Assembly: GCA_029060215.1 (NCBI GenBank)
Contig: JAIDUK010000006.1
Span: forward strand, 1-64,000
Direction: 5' to 3'
Origin: Alistipes sp.
Lineage (GTDB): Bacteria > Bacteroidota > Bacteroidia > Bacteroidales > Rikenellaceae
Length of the DNA: 64,000 nt
Under the pieces are notes generated by a model that was given only the letters and a program-made list of their open reading frames with translations, did not search any database and was not told where the DNA came from. Of this stretch, positions 42,832-49,703 are shown piece by piece. A program made the position numbers and the translations under genes. Within the stretch, counting starts at the first letter, position 1; each line of letters starts with the position of its first letter.

Positions 42832-44571
42832 ATGAGAAAATGTTTCATAGCCGCCGCCTTCGTCGCGGCGTTCCACGGGGTGGTTTCGGCGCAGGTCGAG
42901 AAGGTCGTCGAGGTGACCAAGACCTACGTCCCCAGTCTGGAGAGCGCCGTCAAGCTCTCCGTCGCGCCCAACATGACCGATACGGTGCAGATGTATCCCG
43001 ACATCGATTATTCCATCGCGCCGCTTTCGATCGAGACTTCGTTCCGTACGCGCCCCATCCGTCCCGCTTCGGTCACTTATTGGGAGTTCAACCGTCCGCG
43101 GAGTTGTTATCTTAAGGCCGGGGCCGGTTATCCGCTCAATTCCGAGGTCGATTTCTACGCTTCGTCGCAGAACCACGATACGGGTTACGTCATCGGGTAT
43201 CTCAACCACGAGGGGCGTTACGCCAATATCCGCAACGATTTCGGGAACCTTCGGAATTCCATCCGCTTGGCCAACCGCGCAGGCGCTGCCGCCGGGCTCT
43301 ACCTCGGCCGGCATGTTTTCGAGGGCGAGGTGAGCTACGACAATAGGTTGTATCATCGTTACGGCCGTCATATTCCCTTGGGCGTGGCGTTCGACGATCT
43401 CTATGCCGGGGCCGTCGTCGATTACGGCGATGCGAATCTGAAGTTGCGCATCGGCGACGATTTTCTCGACCTGAGCCGCGTCAACTTCGAGATCGCGCTC
43501 TCGGGCGGTCTCTTCTTCGACCATTCGGATGTCGCGCAGCGCGCCGGGCAGAATCTGCTCGGGGCAAGCGGCCGCATCGGCAAGGCGTTCGGACGGCATC
43601 GGTTTACGCTCGATGCCGGTTACGAGCGGTTCGGGGGCAGCAAGAACCTCAAGGGGTTGCGTCAGCAGCAGATCCATGCCGGGGTGCGTTACGGCCACGA
43701 CGGCGAGGCGGTGCGGCTCGAGGTCGGCGCCGAGTATTACCGCGATGAAATAAAGGGCCAGACCAGCGGCGATTACATCTTGCCGTTCGCCCGCGTCCAC
43801 TTCACGCTCGGGGCTCGCGAGTTCCGGCCCTTCGTCGAGGCCGACGGCAAGGTGCAGGACAACAGTTTCCGTTCGCTCGCCCGGCAGAATCCCTATGTCG
43901 CCGGGGGTGTCCAGACCGAAGAGGGGACAGGGCTTTGGCTGGATAAAAGTTCGGTCGACTACAACGTGCGGCTCGGTTTGGGCGGTACGCTTTGGCGCAA
44001 TCGGTTCGATTATCGGGTCTATGTCGGCTTCTCCATCCGCGACCACCACGTCTATTGGTACGGCAATCTGGCCGCCGACCGGCAGCAGGAGGGTTTTTCC
44101 GGGGCTTTGATGCCCGTCTTGTCGCGGCAGACGGTCTCTTCGTTGCACGGCGAGATCATCTATCGGCCCGTCAGCCAGTTGCGCATCGACCTCGGCGTGC
44201 ACGGCTTCATCTACAACGACGACCGCCTGCGTATGTATGGCCGGCGGATCGGGTTGGGCAACGGCGAGCCCCAGTTCCGGGCCAATGCCGCCATCCGTTA
44301 TCAGGGGCGTAAGATCGCCTTCGGCGTCAATGCCCTCGCTGAGAGCAAGCGGCTTTGGAGCGTCTTCGTCTCCCGTGGCGACGAGCATTCGGCCGAGCGT
44401 TATTCCGTGCCTTTCGCCGTCAACCTCGGGGCCGATTTCGAGTGGAAGATCTCGGGGCGGGTCGCCGTCTTCGTCGAGGGGCGCAACTTGCTTGACCGCA
44501 AGCTCTACGAGTATCCGTGGTATCCCGAGTACCGCATCAACTTCACCGCTGGTGCCAAGGTCGTCTTTTAG
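42832..44571 (+). CDS. Outer membrane beta-barrel protein lacking a recognisable plug
   Basis: A 579-residue protein with a signal peptide (about 20 residues), a short N-terminal segment VEKVVEVTKTYVPSLESAVKLSV reminiscent of a TonB-box/secretin-like linker, then a beta-barrel with alternating aromatic strands (YLKAGAGYPLNSEVDFYASS; FRANAAIRYQGRKIAFGVNA) ending in a C-terminal Phe (NFTAGAKVVF). The barrel C-terminal half looks like a TonB-dependent receptor barrel, but no plug domain precedes it. It follows the TPR gene by 2 bases and is probably cotranslated. Function unknown. Confidence 0.75.
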   Translation: MRKCFIAAAFVAAFHGVVSAQVEKVVEVTKTYVPSLESAVKLSVAPNMTDTVQMYPDIDYSIAPLSIETSFRTRPIRPASVTYWEFNRPRSCYLKAGAGYPLNSEVDFYASSQNHDTGYVIGYLNHEGRYANIRNDFGNLRNSIRLANRAGAAAGLYLGRHVFEGEVSYDNRLYHRYGRHIPLGVAFDDLYAGAVVDYGDANLKLRIGDDFLDLSRVNFEIALSGGLFFDHSDVAQRAGQNLLGASGRIGKAFGRHRFTLDAGYERFGGSKNLKGLRQQQIHAGVRYGHDGEAVRLEVGAEYYRDEIKGQTSGDYILPFARVHFTLGAREFRPFVEADGKVQDNSFRSLARQNPYVAGGVQTEEGTGLWLDKSSVDYNVRLGLGGTLWRNRFDYRVYVGFSIRDHHVYWYGNLAADRQQEGFSGALMPVLSRQTVSSLHGEIIYRPVSQLRIDLGVHGFIYNDDRLRMYGRRIGLGNGEPQFRANAAIRYQGRKIAFGVNALAESKRLWSVFVSRGDEHSAERYSVPFAVNLGADFEWKISGRVAVFVEGRNLLDRKLYEYPWYPEYRINFTAGAKVVF

Positions 44572-44590
44572 AGCGGTTCTCTTATAGCGT

Positions 44591-44624
44591 CAATGGCGGA
44601 ATTCCCAAGGGAATTCCGCCATTG
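44591..44624. terminator. 16-bp perfect inverted repeat between the barrel gene and the SRP RNA
   Basis: CAATGGCGGAATTCCC and GGGAATTCCGCCATTG pair perfectly around AA. It has no long T-run but lies where the plus-strand barrel transcript and the minus-strand SRP RNA meet, so it may separate both. Confidence 0.6.
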
Positions 44625-44643
44625 CGTTATGGGCATGAAAAAA

Positions 44644-44740
44644 GGGTGAGCTACTTATATCGCACCGCTGCGACCGCATACCCTTGCTCGATTCCTCGCC
44701 TAGGGGGGTTCTGCAGGAGCTGGTCGTATAAGACTCACCC
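44644..44740 (-). ncRNA. ffs: Signal recognition particle RNA (small bacterial type)
   Basis: On the minus strand the ends pair (GGGTGAG with CTCACCC, then CTTATA with TATAAG). The apex is CGA-GGAA-TCG, the conserved GGAA tetraloop, flanked by AGG on the 5' side and AGCA on the 3' side, which is the symmetric-loop signature of helix 8 bound by Ffh. The length is about 97 nt. A T6 run follows the closing stem and a consensus promoter lies 6 bases upstream. A covariance-model search would settle it; I am fairly sure. Confidence 0.87.
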
Positions 44741-44745
44741 GACCG

Positions 44746-44776
44746 CAAAAGTAGGAAAATTTTATATCTTTGCAAA
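44746..44776 (-). promoter_or_regulatory. Promoter of the SRP RNA
   Basis: On the minus strand: TTTG (44773-44776), a 19-base spacer and TACTTTTG (44746-44753), with transcription expected to start about 6 bases on, at the 5' GGG of the RNA. This is an almost ideal Bacteroidota promoter, and its fit to the predicted RNA 5' end supports the SRP call. Confidence 0.8.
44765..44772 (+). promoter_or_regulatory. -7 box (TATCTTTG) of mltG
   Basis: It lies 17 bases before the mltG ATG. Its TTTG is adjacent to the complement of the -33 TTTG of the SRP promoter, together forming the palindrome TTTGCAAA at 44769-44776. Confidence 0.65.
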
Positions 44777-44789
44777 AATTTCGCAAGCA

Positions 44790-45800
44790 ATGCGTAAAAA
44801 AATCGTCTATCTTCTCTCGGCTGTCGGGGCTGCCGTGCTCCTCGCCGCGACGATCGTCTTCGTTCAGTTCCGGGGCAATGCCGTGCGCGGCAAGAGCGAG
44901 TTGTTCGTGGCTTCGAAGGCCGATTACGGGCAGCTCGTCGATTCGTTGATGCCTCGTATCAGGCATCGGGCGGCGTTCCGTTTCTACGCCCGGCGGATCG
45001 GGTTGGCCGATAGTTTCAAGCCGGGCCATTATGTGCTCGACCGCGGTATGAACGTCATCCGTATCGCCCGCATGCTCAAGTTGGGTTTGCAGACTCCCGT
45101 CCGGGTCACCATCAACAACGTGCGTACTCCGGCCCAGCTGGCTCAGAAGCTCGCCCGGCAGCTCGATGCCGATTCCGCCGCTCTCATGCAGGCGCTCGTC
45201 TCCCGCGAGTCGGCCGAGCGGGTCGGTTTCGACAGCGTCGCGTTCTTCTCGATGTTCATCCCCGATTCCTACGAGTTCTATTGGACCGTTTCGCCCGAGG
45301 AGTTCGTGTCGAGTATGAAGCGGGAGTACGACCGTTTCTGGACCCCCGAGCGCGATTCGCTGCGCAAGCGCAGCGGGCTGAGCCGGCTGGGAGTATTGAC
45401 GCTGGCTTCCATCGTCTACGAGGAGACCCGCAAGAGCGACGAGATGCCGCGCGTCGCAGGCGTCTACATCAACCGGTTGAGGCGGGGCATTCCGCTTCAG
45501 GCCGATCCTACGGTCAAGTTCGCCATGCAGGACTTCGCTTTGCGGCGCATCCTCTACAAGCATCTCAAGTTTCCGTCGCCCTACAATACCTATATTAATA
45601 GGGGCCTTCCGCCGTCGCCCATCTGCATGCCCGGCAAGAACGCCATCGACGCCGTGCTCAATTTCGAGAAGCACGATTACATCTTCTTCTGCGCCCGGCC
45701 CGAGTTCGACGGCTACCACAATTTCGCCCGTACGTTCGCCGAGCACATGAACAACGCCCGCGCTTACAGCGCCGAGCTCAACCGGCGCAATATCAAGTAG
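44790..45800 (+). CDS. mltG: Endolytic murein transglycosylase MltG
   Basis: A 336-residue inner-membrane enzyme of the YceG/MltG family that cleaves nascent peptidoglycan strands. It has one N-terminal helix (VYLLSAVGAAVLLAATIVFV), a LysM-like part, and the catalytic region LGVLTLASIVYEETRKSDEMPRVAGVYINRL with the conserved Glu, then GIPLQADPTVKFA and YNTYINRGLPPSPICMPG. The ATG at 44790 lies just after the -7 box. The C-terminal FARTFAEHMNNARAYSAELNR is also typical. Confidence 0.95.
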   Translation: MRKKIVYLLSAVGAAVLLAATIVFVQFRGNAVRGKSELFVASKADYGQLVDSLMPRIRHRAAFRFYARRIGLADSFKPGHYVLDRGMNVIRIARMLKLGLQTPVRVTINNVRTPAQLAQKLARQLDADSAALMQALVSRESAERVGFDSVAFFSMFIPDSYEFYWTVSPEEFVSSMKREYDRFWTPERDSLRKRSGLSRLGVLTLASIVYEETRKSDEMPRVAGVYINRLRRGIPLQADPTVKFAMQDFALRRILYKHLKFPSPYNTYINRGLPPSPICMPGKNAIDAVLNFEKHDYIFFCARPEFDGYHNFARTFAEHMNNARAYSAELNRRNIK

Positions 45801-45823
45801 CCGCTCCCGCCGTTCCGATTGCA

Positions 45824-45850
45824 AAAGCCCGCCGTTCGAAGGCGGGCTTT
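45824..45850. terminator. Bidirectional terminator between mltG and the NTF2-like gene
   Basis: AAAGCCCGCC and GGCGGGCTTT form a perfect 10-bp stem with a 7-base loop. The flanking A and T tracts are short. It separates two converging genes. Confidence 0.82.
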
Positions 45851-45874
45851 CGTCGTTTCCGGGCGTCGGACAGC

Positions 45875-46258
45875 TTATTTCGCGATCGTATCCGAGTTTT
45901 GGTTGTAGGCTTTCGCCACGCATTTCCACTGTCCGTCCATTTTCAGCAGAAGCAGATAGTCGGTGAAGTCGATGCGGTCGCCCCAGCCTTCTTCGAGCAC
46001 CCGTACTACCGCAAGCGTCTCTTCGACGGCCATCACATCGATTCGGGCCTTGAATTTTTCGCCGCCGCCCACCGTGTCTACATTGCGGTAGAATTGTTCG
46101 ATGGAGCCGCGTTCCGGGGTTTCGTCCAGACAGCCGAACAGAACGGCATCTTCGGTGAAGAGTTCGCGGGCATGGCGGCTGTCGCCTTCCGCTACGCTTC
46201 TCACAAATTTCATGGCGGCTTCTTCTACGGCCGCATATTCCTTGATCGGGTCGCGCAT
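45875..46258 (-). CDS. NTF2-like (SnoaL/lumazine-binding-like) protein
   Basis: A 127-residue cytosolic protein of the cone-shaped NTF2-like fold. VEEAAMKFVRSVAEGDSRHARELFTEDAVLFG and the C-terminal DYLLLLKMDGQWKCVAKAYN match the putative lumazine-binding/SnoaL-like group. The frame is open upstream, but the ATG at 46258 begins the domain correctly. It is divergent from an HxlR regulator and shares a region with tandem palindromes, so it is probably that regulator's target. Ligand or reaction unknown. Confidence 0.8.
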   Translation of the reverse strand: MRDPIKEYAAVEEAAMKFVRSVAEGDSRHARELFTEDAVLFGCLDETPERGSIEQFYRNVDTVGGGEKFKARIDVMAVEETLAVVRVLEEGWGDRIDFTDYLLLLKMDGQWKCVAKAYNQNSDTIAK

Positions 46259-46318
46259 GGTGTTTGTGTGTGTTGGTTTGACTGCTGCAAAGTTAGCGGG
46301 CGGTTGCGGTCGGTGCAA

Positions 46319-46361
46319 GTACCGAAAAATGATTCGGGTACCGAAAATTTTTTCGGTATAC
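46319..46361. promoter_or_regulatory. Tandem HxlR-type operator
   Basis: Three half-sites in alternating orientation. GTACCGAA (46319) faces TTCGGGTAC (46333-46341), and the overlapping GTACCGAAAA (from 46338) faces TTTTCGGTATAC (ending 46361). Thus two palindromes share the middle. The site lies between the divergent NTF2-like and HxlR genes. Confidence 0.7.
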
Positions 46362-46383
46362 TTTCTGTTCTGTGGATTATCTT

Positions 46384-46391
46384 TATTTTTG
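46384..46391 (+). promoter_or_regulatory. -7 box (TATTTTTG) of the HxlR gene
   Basis: It matches TAnnTTTG, 26 bases before the ATG. The tandem palindromes end 22 bases upstream, overlapping where the -33 box should be. This suggests autorepression. Confidence 0.6.
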
Positions 46392-46417
46392 CAGCATACA
46401 ACCGAACCGTTCTGCCA

Positions 46418-46771
46418 ATGTACCAACGAAAAATTCCGGTCGATCTGAGTTGTCCTCTGCGGTTGACCATGAGCCTGATCAATTCCAAATGGAAGTCCTG
46501 CATCCTCGACGAGCTGCGCCACGGGCCCATGCGGCCCAGCTGCCTGCACCGGGCCTTGCCCGAGGCAGCGCCGCGCGTGTTGGATTTGCAGCTCCGGGAG
46601 TTGGCCGAGGACGGGCTCGTTGTCAAGACGATCTTTCCCGAGCTTCCGCCGCGGTCGGAGTATGCCATTACCGCATTGGGGCGTTCGTTGCTCCCGATCA
46701 TCGATGCCATGATCGCGTGGGGCGAGCAGAACAGGAGTTTGTTCGAGCGGAAGTTTCCGCCCCTCGATTGA
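46418..46771 (+). CDS. HxlR family winged-helix regulator
   Basis: A 117-residue DNA-binding protein. CPLRLTMSLINSKWKSCILDELRHGPMRPSCLHRAL is the HxlR signature start (Cys followed by the W-[KR] helix), followed by a recognition helix VLDLQLRELAEDGLV and wing PPRSEYAITALGRSL. Homodimers bind palindromes, and a good candidate lies just upstream. The conserved Cys near residue 12 may sense electrophiles or oxidants, as in related proteins. It probably controls itself and the divergent NTF2-like gene. Confidence 0.92.
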   Translation: MYQRKIPVDLSCPLRLTMSLINSKWKSCILDELRHGPMRPSCLHRALPEAAPRVLDLQLRELAEDGLVVKTIFPELPPRSEYAITALGRSLLPIIDAMIAWGEQNRSLFERKFPPLD

Positions 46772-46833
46772 GCCTGCCGCCGCTTCGGGCGCTTATTTTT
46801 CGGGCTATGCGTCCGTTTTCCGGCCTTTTTTCG

Positions 46834-46841
46834 TACATTTG
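46834..46841 (+). promoter_or_regulatory. -7 box (TACATTTG) of the Sua5/YciO gene
   Basis: TACATTTG ends only 6 bases before the ATG at 46848, so transcription would begin at or next to the start codon. No clear -33 TTG is seen. Confidence 0.5.
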
Positions 46842-46847
46842 TTCCCT

Positions 46848-47444
46848 ATGCTTACCAGAATCTTCGGGCAGAATCCTTCGGAGCGGGAGTTGCAGCGGGT
46901 CGTTGCGGCGCTCGAGAGCGACGATCTGATCATCTATCCCACCGACAGCGTCTATGCTTTCGGGTGTTCGGTCCGTTCGGCCCGGGCCATTGAGCGGCTG
47001 CGGCGTCTGAAGGGCAAGGACGAGTTCGCGTTGGTCTTCGCCGATCTCGCGCAGGCCGCCGAGTTCTGCCGCATCGACAATGCCGCGTTCCGGATTCTGC
47101 GGCGCAATCTTCCCGGTCCGTTCACGTTCGTGCTGCCCGCTTCGTCGCTCGTGCCCGACAAGACGCTCGGCCGGCGCAAGACCATCGGCGTGCGGATTCC
47201 CGCCCATCCCGTCGCCCGGGCCATCGTCGGGGCGTTGAGGTGTCCGCTGGTCACCGCTTCGGTGCGCGAGGACAGCGAGGAGACCGAGTACATGACTGAT
47301 CCCGAGCTCATCCACGAGCGTTACGGCCGCGAGGTCGCTTGGGTCGTCGACGGCGGGGCGGGGGACCTCGTGCCTACTTCGGTCGTCGACCTTTCCGGTC
47401 CGGAGCCCGAGATCCTGCGCGAGGGCAAAGGCGAGTTGAATTAG
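46848..47444 (+). CDS. Sua5/YciO/YrdC family protein (threonylcarbamoyl-AMP synthase-like)
   Basis: A 198-residue protein of the YrdC fold. The motifs IIYPTDSVYAFGCSV, RLRRLKGKDEFALVFADL, LPGPFTFVLPAS, KTIGVRIPAHPVA and CPLVTASVRE are the ATP/threonine-binding core used for L-threonylcarbamoyladenylate synthesis in tRNA t6A formation. The shortened length fits YciO as well as YrdC (DEFALVF rather than the usual KP.AVH). A second Sua5 elsewhere in the genome would point to YciO. ATG at 46848 is preferred over the upstream TTG. Confidence 0.85.
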   Translation: MLTRIFGQNPSERELQRVVAALESDDLIIYPTDSVYAFGCSVRSARAIERLRRLKGKDEFALVFADLAQAAEFCRIDNAAFRILRRNLPGPFTFVLPASSLVPDKTLGRRKTIGVRIPAHPVARAIVGALRCPLVTASVREDSEETEYMTDPELIHERYGREVAWVVDGGAGDLVPTSVVDLSGPEPEILREGKGELN

Positions 47445-47470
47445 TACTTATATATAAATACGGTTTTGTC

Positions 47471-48010
47471 ATGAAAAATTCTTTTTGGGGCGATGCGGCC
47501 CTTTACGGTGCTTTCCTCGGGTTGGCCGAGATCCTTTTCACTACCTTGGAGCTCGCCGTGCCCTTCACCGGGCTCGGTTTGTTGCACTTCGCCGTCTTCG
47601 TGGCGTTGTTGGTCTTCTTCACCAAGCGCCGCGTCCGTTTGTGCGCTTCCGAGGAGACGGGTTACGGTTACGGCGAGTGCTTGAAGTATATCTTGGCCAT
47701 GTCGCTCTTCGCCGGGGTGCTCGTGGGGGCTTATTCGGCCGTCGCCGCCAATTTCCTCTTCCCCGAGAAATATCAGGCCGTCATCGACCAGTCGCTTTCC
47801 GTTCTTTCGCAGACCGGGGTCTATACTTCCGACATGCTTCGGCAGATGCAGTCCATGTTGCGGCGGATGATCTTCTCGCCGGTGTGGGCGCTCTTTTCCA
47901 ACCTCTTTTCCTACGCTTTCAAAGGGGTGTTCTGCGGGTTGATCGTCGCGGCGTTCACCAAGCGTAACCCGCAGTTGTTCGGGTCCGAGCCTTCTTCCGA
48001 CCATGAGTAG
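47471..48010 (+). CDS. DUF4199 family membrane protein
   Basis: A 179-residue inner membrane protein with four predicted helices: two near the start (LYGAFLGLAEILFTTLEL; GLGLLHFAVFVALLVFF), one after YGECLKYILAM and one near the end (AFKGVFCGLIVAAFT). The layout and the YGECLKY segment are typical of DUF4199, which in Bacteroidota sits before a family 2 glycosyltransferase, as here. The two genes overlap by 8 bases. Function unknown; a role with the glycosyltransferase in lipid-linked sugar handling is inference. Confidence 0.85.
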   Translation: MKNSFWGDAALYGAFLGLAEILFTTLELAVPFTGLGLLHFAVFVALLVFFTKRRVRLCASEETGYGYGECLKYILAMSLFAGVLVGAYSAVAANFLFPEKYQAVIDQSLSVLSQTGVYTSDMLRQMQSMLRRMIFSPVWALFSNLFSYAFKGVFCGLIVAAFTKRNPQLFGSEPSSDHE

Positions 48011-48959
48011 CCCCGATATTTCGGTTGTCGTGCCCCTCTACAACGAGGAGCAGTCGCTGCCCGAGCTCGCCGCATGGATCGACCGCGTCGCTGTCGCCCA
48101 TAGCCTTTCCTACGAGATTATTTTCGTCGACGACGGGTCGTCCGACGGGTCGTGGAACGTCATCGAGCAGCTTCGGGCACAGTTTCCCGCTGTGCGGGGC
48201 ATCCGTTTCGCCCGTAATTACGGCAAGTCCGCCGCGCTTTTTTGCGGGTTCGAGGCCGCTCAGGGCGAGGTCGTTTTCACCATGGACGCCGATTTGCAGG
48301 ATTCGCCCGACGAGATTCCCGCCATGCGGAGCATGATTCTCGACGAGGGCTACGACCTCGTTTCCGGGTGGAAGCGGAAGCGTTTCGACCCCGTCGGCAA
48401 GCGGTGGCCCAGCAAGTTCTTCAATTGGACCGCGCGCGTCGCTTCCGGCATCCGGCTCCACGATTTCAATTGCGGGCTCAAGGCCTACCGGCGCAAGGTC
48501 GTCAAGTCCATCGAGGTCTACGGCGAGATGCACCGGTTCATCCCCATCCTCGCCCGCAAGGCCGGGTTCCGCCGCATCGGCGAGAAGGTCGTCGAGCATC
48601 ATCCCCGCAAGTACGGGTGTTCCAAGTTCGGGCTCGAGCGCATGGTCAAGGGCTACCTCGACCTCATCACCGTCTTGTTCATGTCCCATTTCGGACGGTC
48701 GCCCATGTATTTCTTCGGCGGGCTCGGGACCCTCATGTTCTTTTTCGGCGGCGTCACTACCGTGTGGGTCATCGCCGCCAAGCTCTGGAAGCAGGCCCAC
48801 GGCCTGCCTTTGCGGCCCGTCGCCGACCAGCCGTTGTTCTACCTCGCCATGCTCGCGGTCGTCCTCGGCGTCCAGCTCTTTTTGGCCGGGTTTCTCGGCG
48901 AGCTCGTCAACCGGGGTTCTTCCGACCGCAACAAGTATTTGATCGATAAACAATTGTAG
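48003..48959 (+). CDS. Family 2 glycosyltransferase, membrane-anchored (DPM1/GtrB-like)
   Basis: A 318-residue enzyme expected to move a sugar from a nucleotide donor to undecaprenyl phosphate. The GT-A domain has SVVVPLYNEEQSL, FVDDGSSDGSW, the DXD-like MDADLQDSPDEI, and RFARNYGKSAAL. Two C-terminal helices (about 232-260 and 275-300) anchor it in the inner membrane. It overlaps DUF4199 by 8 bases and is followed 2 bases later by DUF4293. Confidence 0.92.
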   Translation: MSSPDISVVVPLYNEEQSLPELAAWIDRVAVAHSLSYEIIFVDDGSSDGSWNVIEQLRAQFPAVRGIRFARNYGKSAALFCGFEAAQGEVVFTMDADLQDSPDEIPAMRSMILDEGYDLVSGWKRKRFDPVGKRWPSKFFNWTARVASGIRLHDFNCGLKAYRRKVVKSIEVYGEMHRFIPILARKAGFRRIGEKVVEHHPRKYGCSKFGLERMVKGYLDLITVLFMSHFGRSPMYFFGGLGTLMFFFGGVTTVWVIAAKLWKQAHGLPLRPVADQPLFYLAMLAVVLGVQLFLAGFLGELVNRGSSDRNKYLIDKQL

Positions 48960-48961
48960 TT

Positions 48962-49426
48962 ATGATACAGCGTATCCAGTCCCTCTATCTGCTCGCCGTG
49001 TCGGTTTTCATGGCCGTCGCGCTCTTCGCTCCGCTCGCTTGGTTCGCCGGCGATGCCGGGGAGTTCCGGCTCCATGCCTTCGCGCTTCGCGAGGTCGGCG
49101 GCGAGGCCGTGCATTCCGCGGTCTATATGGGCGTGCTCTTCGTCCTCGCCGGTGTGTTGCCGTTCGTCTCGATTTTCTTGTTCCGGCGGCGTTTGTTGCA
49201 GATCCGTCTCTGCGTCGTCGAGGCCGTGTTGCTCATCGGGTGCGTCGTCATGGAGGGCGTCTATTACTTTCTCGGTTGGCGGGTCTTTTCCGTCTTGACA
49301 TTCCATTTGCAGGGTCCGCGCGTCGCCGCTGCGTTGCCCGTCGTTTGTCTCGTCTTCGTGTGGTTGGCTGCCCGCGCCATCTTGCACGACGAGTTGCTCG
49401 TCCGCGCCGCCGACCGCATCCGTTAG
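48962..49426 (+). CDS. DUF4293 family membrane protein
   Basis: A 154-residue protein with four helices (SLYLLAVSVFMAVALFAPL; YMGVLFVLAGVLPFVSIFLF; CVVEAVLLIGCVVMEGVYYFL; AALPVVCLVFVWLAARAIL) and the N-terminal MIQRIQSLYLL typical of DUF4293. It closes the three-gene unit with DUF4199 and the glycosyltransferase and is followed by a terminator. Function unknown. Confidence 0.88.
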   Translation: MIQRIQSLYLLAVSVFMAVALFAPLAWFAGDAGEFRLHAFALREVGGEAVHSAVYMGVLFVLAGVLPFVSIFLFRRRLLQIRLCVVEAVLLIGCVVMEGVYYFLGWRVFSVLTFHLQGPRVAAALPVVCLVFVWLAARAILHDELLVRAADRIR

Positions 49427-49445
49427 GAGCCTTCTTTTTCGTTCG

Positions 49446-49482
49446 GCACCGGTCCGTTTCCGCGGATCGGTGCTTTTTTTTT
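49446..49482 (+). terminator. Rho-independent terminator after DUF4293
   Basis: GCACCGGTCCG pairs with CGGATCGGTGC (one G.U pair) and is followed directly by a run of T9. A clear transcription end. Confidence 0.9.
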
Positions 49483-49522
49483 GTCCGTCAGCCTTTTTTA
49501 TTATAAAAAAGGTGGCAGGAAC

Positions 49523-49553
49523 TTTGTTCGTAAATAAAAAAAGTTTATCTTTG
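49523..49553 (+). promoter_or_regulatory. Consensus promoter of the nuclease-cluster lipoprotein
   Basis: TTTG (49523-49526), a 19-base spacer and TATCTTTG (49546-49553) form an ideal Bacteroidota promoter. The coding start is about 150 bases on. Confidence 0.75.
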
Positions 49554-49559
49554 AGGTAC

Positions 49560-49703
49560 GTTTTCTTAGTCGGATGCGATGCCGGATTCGCCTGTTTTTG
49601 CCGAGACTGGAAAACCTGCATATAGTTGAACAATATTGTTATTATGTAATGGTATTGGCTGTGTAGACGGAAATCTCAAGTTGTTTTATTAAAATTCATG
49701 GTT
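49560..49703 (+). promoter_or_regulatory. Long 5' leader with a 12-base palindrome
   Basis: About 145 bases are transcribed before the lipoprotein start. They hold the perfect palindrome AACAATATTGTT (49630-49641) and no recognisable riboswitch or leader ORF. Confidence 0.35.

Noticed and set aside
44591-44624. The 16-bp inverted repeat as part of the SRP RNA
   Set aside because: It lies beyond the T-run that closes the SRP RNA on the minus strand; the RNA ends pair fully without it.
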